DNA of 64,000 bases from Rhodovastum atsumiense (lineage in GTDB: Bacteria > Pseudomonadota > Alphaproteobacteria > Acetobacterales > Acetobacteraceae): assembly GCF_937425535.1 (NCBI RefSeq), contig NZ_OW485601.1, positions 4,695,501 through 4,759,500 on the forward strand, given 5' to 3'. Positions 60,175 to 64,000 of this stretch are shown piece by piece. Both the position numbers and the translations under genes were made by a program. Position 1 is the first letter of the stretch, and each line of letters opens with the position of its first letter. Below the pieces are notes generated by a model. That model saw only the letters and a program-made list of their open reading frames with translations. It searched no databases and was not told where the DNA came from.

Positions 60175-61680
60175 TCAGCGGCGCAGGAAGCCGGCCAGGG
60201 CGCGGCGCATGCCATCGGCGCGGATGGCGCGCAGGTTGGCGACAACGGCGGCCTTGAAGCCGGCATGGGCGGCGATGTCGGGGCCGAAAATCTCTGGAAT
60301 GGCGAACAGCGCGTCGACCAGTGCGACGGTGTCGCCGTTGCAGGCCTCGCGCACCTGCAGCAGCCGGTCGGCCATCGGGTCGGAGACGGCATAGCCCTCC
60401 ACCGCGTCGTTGCAGCCGGCGAGGAAACGGATCCAGGCGGCGACCACGAAGGCGATGCAGCTTGCGTCCGCGCCCGCGCGCAGCCGTTCCAGCGCCGGAT
60501 CCAGCAGCCGCGGCGGCAGCTTCTGCGACCCGTCCATGGCGATCTGGATGGTGCGGTGGCGGATCGCCGGATTGCGGAAGCGCTGCTCCAGCTCGCCGGT
60601 GTAGCTGACGATGTCGGTGCCGGGCACCGGCGGGACCGTGGGCACCAGGTCGTCGCGCCACAGCCGGCGCACGAAGGCCGAGAGATCGGCATCGTCCATG
60701 CCGTCCGCCACCGTTTCCAGCCCCGCCACCACGCCGATATAGGCCAGGGCGGAATGCGCGCCGTTGAGGCAGCGCAGCTTCATCACCTCGAAGGGGTGCA
60801 CGTCGCGCGCCATGATGGCGCCGACCTCGTCCCAGGCCGGCCGGCCGCCGGGGAAGTTGTCCTCGATTACCCATTGCCGGAACGGCTCGGTCACCACCGG
60901 CCAGGCATCCACGTAGCCATAGGCGGCGGTGACCTGCGCGCGGTCCTCGTCCTTGGTCGCCGGGGTGATGCGGTCGACCATGGTGCAGGGGAAGGCGATG
61001 CTGTCGGCAACGAACTTGCCCAGGTCCGGATCACGCAGCGTGGCGAAGCGGGAGACGATGCGCCGCACCTTGGCGCCGTTCTGCGAGAGGTTGTCGCAGA
61101 CCAGCACGGTGAAGGGCGCCACCTGGGCGGCGCGGCGGCGGCGGATCGCCTCGGCAAGCAGTCCGGGCACGCTGCGTGGCAGCGCATCCCCGGCGAGATC
61201 GGCGCGGATCGCCGGATGCGCCTCGTCCAGCGCACCGGTGGCGGCGTCCTGGCAATAGCCTTTCTCGGTGACGGTCAGGGTGACGATGCGGGTGCGCGGA
61301 TCGGCCATGCGCTGCAGCGCCGCCTCGCGCTCATCGGGGCCGAGCACGCCGCAGAGCGAACCGACCACGCGCGGCCGGTCGCCTTCCGGCTCGCGCACCA
61401 GCAGCGTGTACAGATGGTCCTGCGGCTGCAGCGCCTCGCGCACGGCGGGTGAGAGCGGATCGACCCCGACGATGCCCCAGTCGCGCGCGCCCCGGGCGAG
61501 CACGTCTTCCGTATAGACGGCCAGGTGCGCCCGGCAGAACGCGCCCGGGCCGATATGCACGATGCCGGGCGAGATCGCCGCGCGGTCGTAGCTGGGGGGG
61601 GCGACCGCTGCCGGAACCGCCCCCAGCGTGGCCTGCGCGAGCCGGGGCGCCGTTCCTGGACGGCAAACTGCATCTGCCAT
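60175..61680 (-). CDS. uxuB: Fructuronate reductase (mannitol dehydrogenase family)
   Basis: NAD(H)-dependent interconversion of D-fructuronate and D-mannonate. The 501 residues have IVHIGPGAFCRAHLAVYTEDVL, the nucleotide-binding start; VLVCDNLSQNGAKVRRIV; IAFPCTMVDRITPAT; and the catalytic Lys region MKLRCLNGAHSALAYIG. Family members also act on mannitol or altronate, but the neighbouring uxuA and exuT favour fructuronate. First gene of the leftward operon. Confidence 0.92.
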   Translation of the reverse strand: MADAVCRPGTAPRLAQATLGAVPAAVAPPSYDRAAISPGIVHIGPGAFCRAHLAVYTEDVLARGARDWGIVGVDPLSPAVREALQPQDHLYTLLVREPEGDRPRVVGSLCGVLGPDEREAALQRMADPRTRIVTLTVTEKGYCQDAATGALDEAHPAIRADLAGDALPRSVPGLLAEAIRRRRAAQVAPFTVLVCDNLSQNGAKVRRIVSRFATLRDPDLGKFVADSIAFPCTMVDRITPATKDEDRAQVTAAYGYVDAWPVVTEPFRQWVIEDNFPGGRPAWDEVGAIMARDVHPFEVMKLRCLNGAHSALAYIGVVAGLETVADGMDDADLSAFVRRLWRDDLVPTVPPVPGTDIVSYTGELEQRFRNPAIRHRTIQIAMDGSQKLPPRLLDPALERLRAGADASCIAFVVAAWIRFLAGCNDAVEGYAVSDPMADRLLQVREACNGDTVALVDALFAIPEIFGPDIAAHAGFKAAVVANLRAIRADGMRRALAGFLRR

Positions 61681-61712
61681 GACGACGAGGTCTCCTGGCG
61701 TTTAATGAACTC

Positions 61713-61726
61713 TAGTATGGTAGACT
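61713..61726 (+). promoter_or_regulatory. Candidate GntR operator, site 1
   Basis: TAGTATGGTAGACT, 32 bp upstream of uxuB. It matches 11 of 14 bases of site 2 in the opposite orientation. TGGT/ACCA-like FadR-type half-sites are recognisable. Confidence 0.5.
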
Positions 61727-61827
61727 TTGACGTGGGCCAATGCAACAGCCATCTGATTTTCCTTGCATTTGCTACATTTCGACCCCGAATTCCCGGCTTG
61801 AACACGCCTCCGTGATGCGATATGTGT

Positions 61828-61841
61828 CGACTAACATACTA
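61828..61841 (-). promoter_or_regulatory. Candidate GntR operator, site 2
   Basis: Reads TAGTATGTTAGTCG on the minus strand. The pair of inverted sites in the uxuB-exuT divergent promoter suggests control of both by the GntR protein at 58040. Confidence 0.5.
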
Positions 61842-62023
61842 CCACGCGGAGTGGCCGCCATGGTCATCGCCAGCTTTCCTCCGGTTCCGGTCGCCCCCTC
61901 CGGATAACGCGCATCCGGCCGGTGTCTGCCGTGCGGCGGCGGCGCCGGCCCAGGCGGGGCGGGAGAGCAGGATCCCTCCGGCACCGCGGCACAGCCAACT
62001 CACACAACCCAACGGAATACGAG

Positions 62024-63310
62024 ATGCCCAAGATCAGGCACCTGCGGTGGTGGATCATCGGATTGGTCTGCCTCGGCACGATCACGAACTATCTCGCGCG
62101 CAGCACGCTCGGCGTGGCCGCGCCGACGCTGCTCAAGGAACTGGATATCTCGACGCAGCAATATTCCTGGATCCTCGGCGCCTTCCAGGCCGGCTACACC
62201 ATCGCCCAGCCGATCTGCGGCTATGTGCTGGACGTGATCGGGCTGAAAATCGGCTTCGCCCTCTTTGCCGTGGCCTGGTCGGTGCTGACCATGGCGCACG
62301 GGCTCGCGGGCTCCTGGGTCAGCATGGCCTGGCTGCGCGGCCTGATGGGCATGGCCGAGGCCACCGCCATCCCGGCGGGCATGAAGACCACCGCGGAATG
62401 GTTCCCGGCGAAGGAGCGCGGTCTGGCCGGCGGGCTGTTCAACGCCGGCACCTCGGTCGGCGCCATGCTGGCTCCGCCGCTCGTGGTCTGGGCCATCCTG
62501 AACTACAACTGGCAGGCGGCCTTCCTGATCACCGGCGCGCTCGGACTGGTGTGGACCGTGCTGTGGCTGTGGTTCTATCAGGGTCCGGACAAGCATCCCG
62601 CGCTGACCGATGAGGAACGCACGCTGATCACCTCCGGCCAGGAGACGCATCTGCAGACCGGCGCGAAGCCGTCGCTGAAGCAGATCCTGCGCCAGCGCAA
62701 TTTCTGGGGCATCGCCCTGCCGCGCTTCCTCGCCGATCCGGCCTGGGGCACCTTCACCTTCTGGGTGCCGCTGTATCTGGCCTCGGTGCGGCACTGGGAT
62801 CTCAAGCAGATCGCGATGTTCGCCTGGCTGCCCTTCCTGGCCGCCGATTTCGGCTGCATCGTCGGCGGTCCGGTCGCCTCTTTCCTGCAGCGCACCACCG
62901 GCATGAGCCTGATCAACGCGCGACGCTGCGCCTTCACCATGGGCGCCGTGCTGATGCTCGCCCCGGCCTTTATCGGCTTCGCCGACAGCGCCTATACGGC
63001 GATGGCGCTGATCTGCGTCGGCGGCTTCGCCCACCAGATGCTGTCGACCACGGTGATCACCATGGCCTCCGACCTGTTCCGGCGCAGCGAGGTCGGCACC
63101 GTCGCGGGGCTCGCCGGCACCTGCGGCTGGACCGGGCAGTTGATCTTCTCGCTGATGATCGGCGCCCTGGTCAGCACCATCGGCTACAACCCGTTCTTCG
63201 TCTGCCTCGGGCTGCTCGACCTGGTCGGCGCGGTGCTGCTGTGGACCTTGGTGCGGGAGCGCAAGGAAGACGCGGCGGCGGCCGCAGCTACCCCGCAAGC
63301 GGCGCACTGA
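62024..63310 (+). CDS. exuT: Hexuronate MFS transporter
   Basis: 428 residues, 12 helices. RWWIIGLVCLGTITNYLARSTLGVAAPTLLKEL and GLMGMAEATAIPAGMKTTAEWFPAKERGLAGGLFNAGTSVGAMLAPP (both in parts) are characteristic of ExuT, proton symporter of glucuronate and galacturonate. Divergent from uxuBA with which it shares a promoter region. Confidence 0.9.
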   Translation: MPKIRHLRWWIIGLVCLGTITNYLARSTLGVAAPTLLKELDISTQQYSWILGAFQAGYTIAQPICGYVLDVIGLKIGFALFAVAWSVLTMAHGLAGSWVSMAWLRGLMGMAEATAIPAGMKTTAEWFPAKERGLAGGLFNAGTSVGAMLAPPLVVWAILNYNWQAAFLITGALGLVWTVLWLWFYQGPDKHPALTDEERTLITSGQETHLQTGAKPSLKQILRQRNFWGIALPRFLADPAWGTFTFWVPLYLASVRHWDLKQIAMFAWLPFLAADFGCIVGGPVASFLQRTTGMSLINARRCAFTMGAVLMLAPAFIGFADSAYTAMALICVGGFAHQMLSTTVITMASDLFRRSEVGTVAGLAGTCGWTGQLIFSLMIGALVSTIGYNPFFVCLGLLDLVGAVLLWTLVRERKEDAAAAAATPQAAH

Positions 63311-63378
63311 TCCCACCGCCTGCCTGCCTGTCGTCCTGTCGGAAAGGGCGTCGCGCCAGCGGCGCCCTTGTCGATTCG

Positions 63379-64000
63379 TCAGGCGTGCATGTCGATGACG
63401 ACGCGGCCGTCGACCGCGCCCTCACGCAGCCGCATGAACACGTCGTTGATGTTGTCGAGGCGCTCGGTGGTGACGTTGGCCCGCACCTGCCCGGCGGCGG
63501 CGAAGTCAAGCGCCTCCTGCAGGTCGAGCCGCGTGCCCACGATGGAGCCGCGCACGGTGATGCCGTTCAATACCACGTCGAAGATCGGCAGCGGGAAGCT
63601 GCCGGGCGGCAGGCCGTTGAGCGAGATGGTGCCGCCACGGCGCACCATGCCGAGCGCCTGCTCGAAGGCGCGGATCGACACCGCCGTCACCAGCACCGCA
63701 TGCGCGCCGCCGATTTCCTTGCGCAGCACTGCCGCGGGGTCGGTGCTGCGGGCATTGATGGTCAGCTGCGCCCCCAGCCGCCGGGCAAGTTCCAGCTTGT
63801 CCTCGGCGATGTCCACCGCGGCGACGTTCAGCCCCATGACCCGCGCGTATTGCACCGCCATGTGCCCCAGCCCGCCGATGCCGGAGATCGCCACCCATTG
63901 GCCGGGCCTGGTGTCGGTGACCTTCAGCCCCTTGTAGACAGTGACGCCCGCGCACAGGATCGGCGCCGCCTCGACGAAGCCGAGATTGGCCGGCAGGTGG
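63379..64000 (-). CDS. Zinc-dependent alcohol dehydrogenase, 5' end cut by the window edge
   Basis: The C-terminal ~207 residues of an NAD-dependent medium-chain alcohol dehydrogenase. The frame runs open to the window edge. The visible part has APILCAGVTVYKGLKVTDTRPGQW before the Rossmann motif GIGGLGHMAVQYARVMG, then VAAVDIAEDKLELARRLGA, SLNGLPPGSFPLP and GRVVIDMHA at the end, all typical of AdhP/AdhA. The zinc ligands lie outside the window. Substrate probably a primary alcohol. Confidence 0.88.
   Translation of the reverse strand, partial: HLPANLGFVEAAPILCAGVTVYKGLKVTDTRPGQWVAISGIGGLGHMAVQYARVMGLNVAAVDIAEDKLELARRLGAQLTINARSTDPAAVLRKEIGGAHAVLVTAVSIRAFEQALGMVRRGGTISLNGLPPGSFPLPIFDVVLNGITVRGSIVGTRLDLQEALDFAAAGQVRANVTTERLDNINDVFMRLREGAVDGRVVIDMHA

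Larger units (their letters stand above)
61681..62023. other. Divergent promoter region uxuB-exuT
   Basis: 343 bp with an AT-rich left half and the two candidate operators. The right half (61855-62020) is GC-rich with no recognised site and no gene. Confidence 0.5.

Overview
The window is GC-rich, with strong third-position GC in almost every gene. It carries alphaproteobacterial gene sets: purC, PiT/DUF47, IclR and GntR regulators, NitT/TauT-type ABC cassettes, and a TorCDA system beside a DmsABC system. The best guess is a metabolically versatile member of the Rhodospirillales, probably Acetobacteraceae-like. That is inferred from gene content and style only. No rRNA, tRNA, CRISPR array, insertion sequence or prophage was recognised.

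Layout. 1-5 kb: the end of murI, a membrane-anchored PilZ protein, small unknown genes and a 3-hydroxybutyryl-CoA dehydrogenase. 4.5-9.2 kb: a leftward dmsABC-dmsD operon (DMSO-type reductase) behind a near-consensus FNR/FixK box. 9.5-14 kb: small proteins of unknown function and a TonB-dependent receptor. 14.3-22.3 kb: purC, a nitrogenase-associated ArsC-like protein, a DUF47-Pit phosphate transporter pair, a chemoreceptor, gpmA and an epoxide-hydrolase-like protein. 22.5-32.3 kb: an IclR regulator with one NitT/TauT ABC cassette, an AT-rich HAD hydrolase, then a leftward operon of a radical SAM protein, an FMN split-barrel protein and a second NitT/TauT cassette. 32.7-37 kb: torC-torD-torA (TMAO-type reductase). 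37.2-41.7 kb: leftward pflB-pflA-ackA. 42.4-47.2 kb: an AraC regulator and a sugar-acid operon (KDG-aldolase-like, GarD-like dehydratase, MFS permease). 47.3-51 kb: small genes, a glycosyltransferase, and a LysR regulator divergent from an F420-type reductase. 51.1-57.2 kb: a CUT1 sugar ABC transporter followed by a convergent exported beta-helix protein. 57.4-63.3 kb: a secreted unknown, a GntR regulator, uxuA, uxuB and a divergent exuT. The right edge cuts a zinc alcohol dehydrogenase.

How it fits together. Two S-/N-oxide respiratory chains and pyruvate formate-lyase with acetate kinase make 4.5-9.2 kb plus 32.7-41.7 kb an anaerobic energy module. The right third is a uronate/aldarate catabolic block: uptake by ExuT, an ACS-type permease and a CUT1 ABC transporter, dehydration by UxuA and a GarD-like enzyme, reduction by UxuB, and probable cleavage of 2-keto-3-deoxy acids by a YagE-like aldolase. 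The most original items are a family of structured intergenic palindromes with compensatory stem changes, mostly in convergent gene gaps, and the radical SAM/flavin/ABC operon, whose substrate I cannot name.
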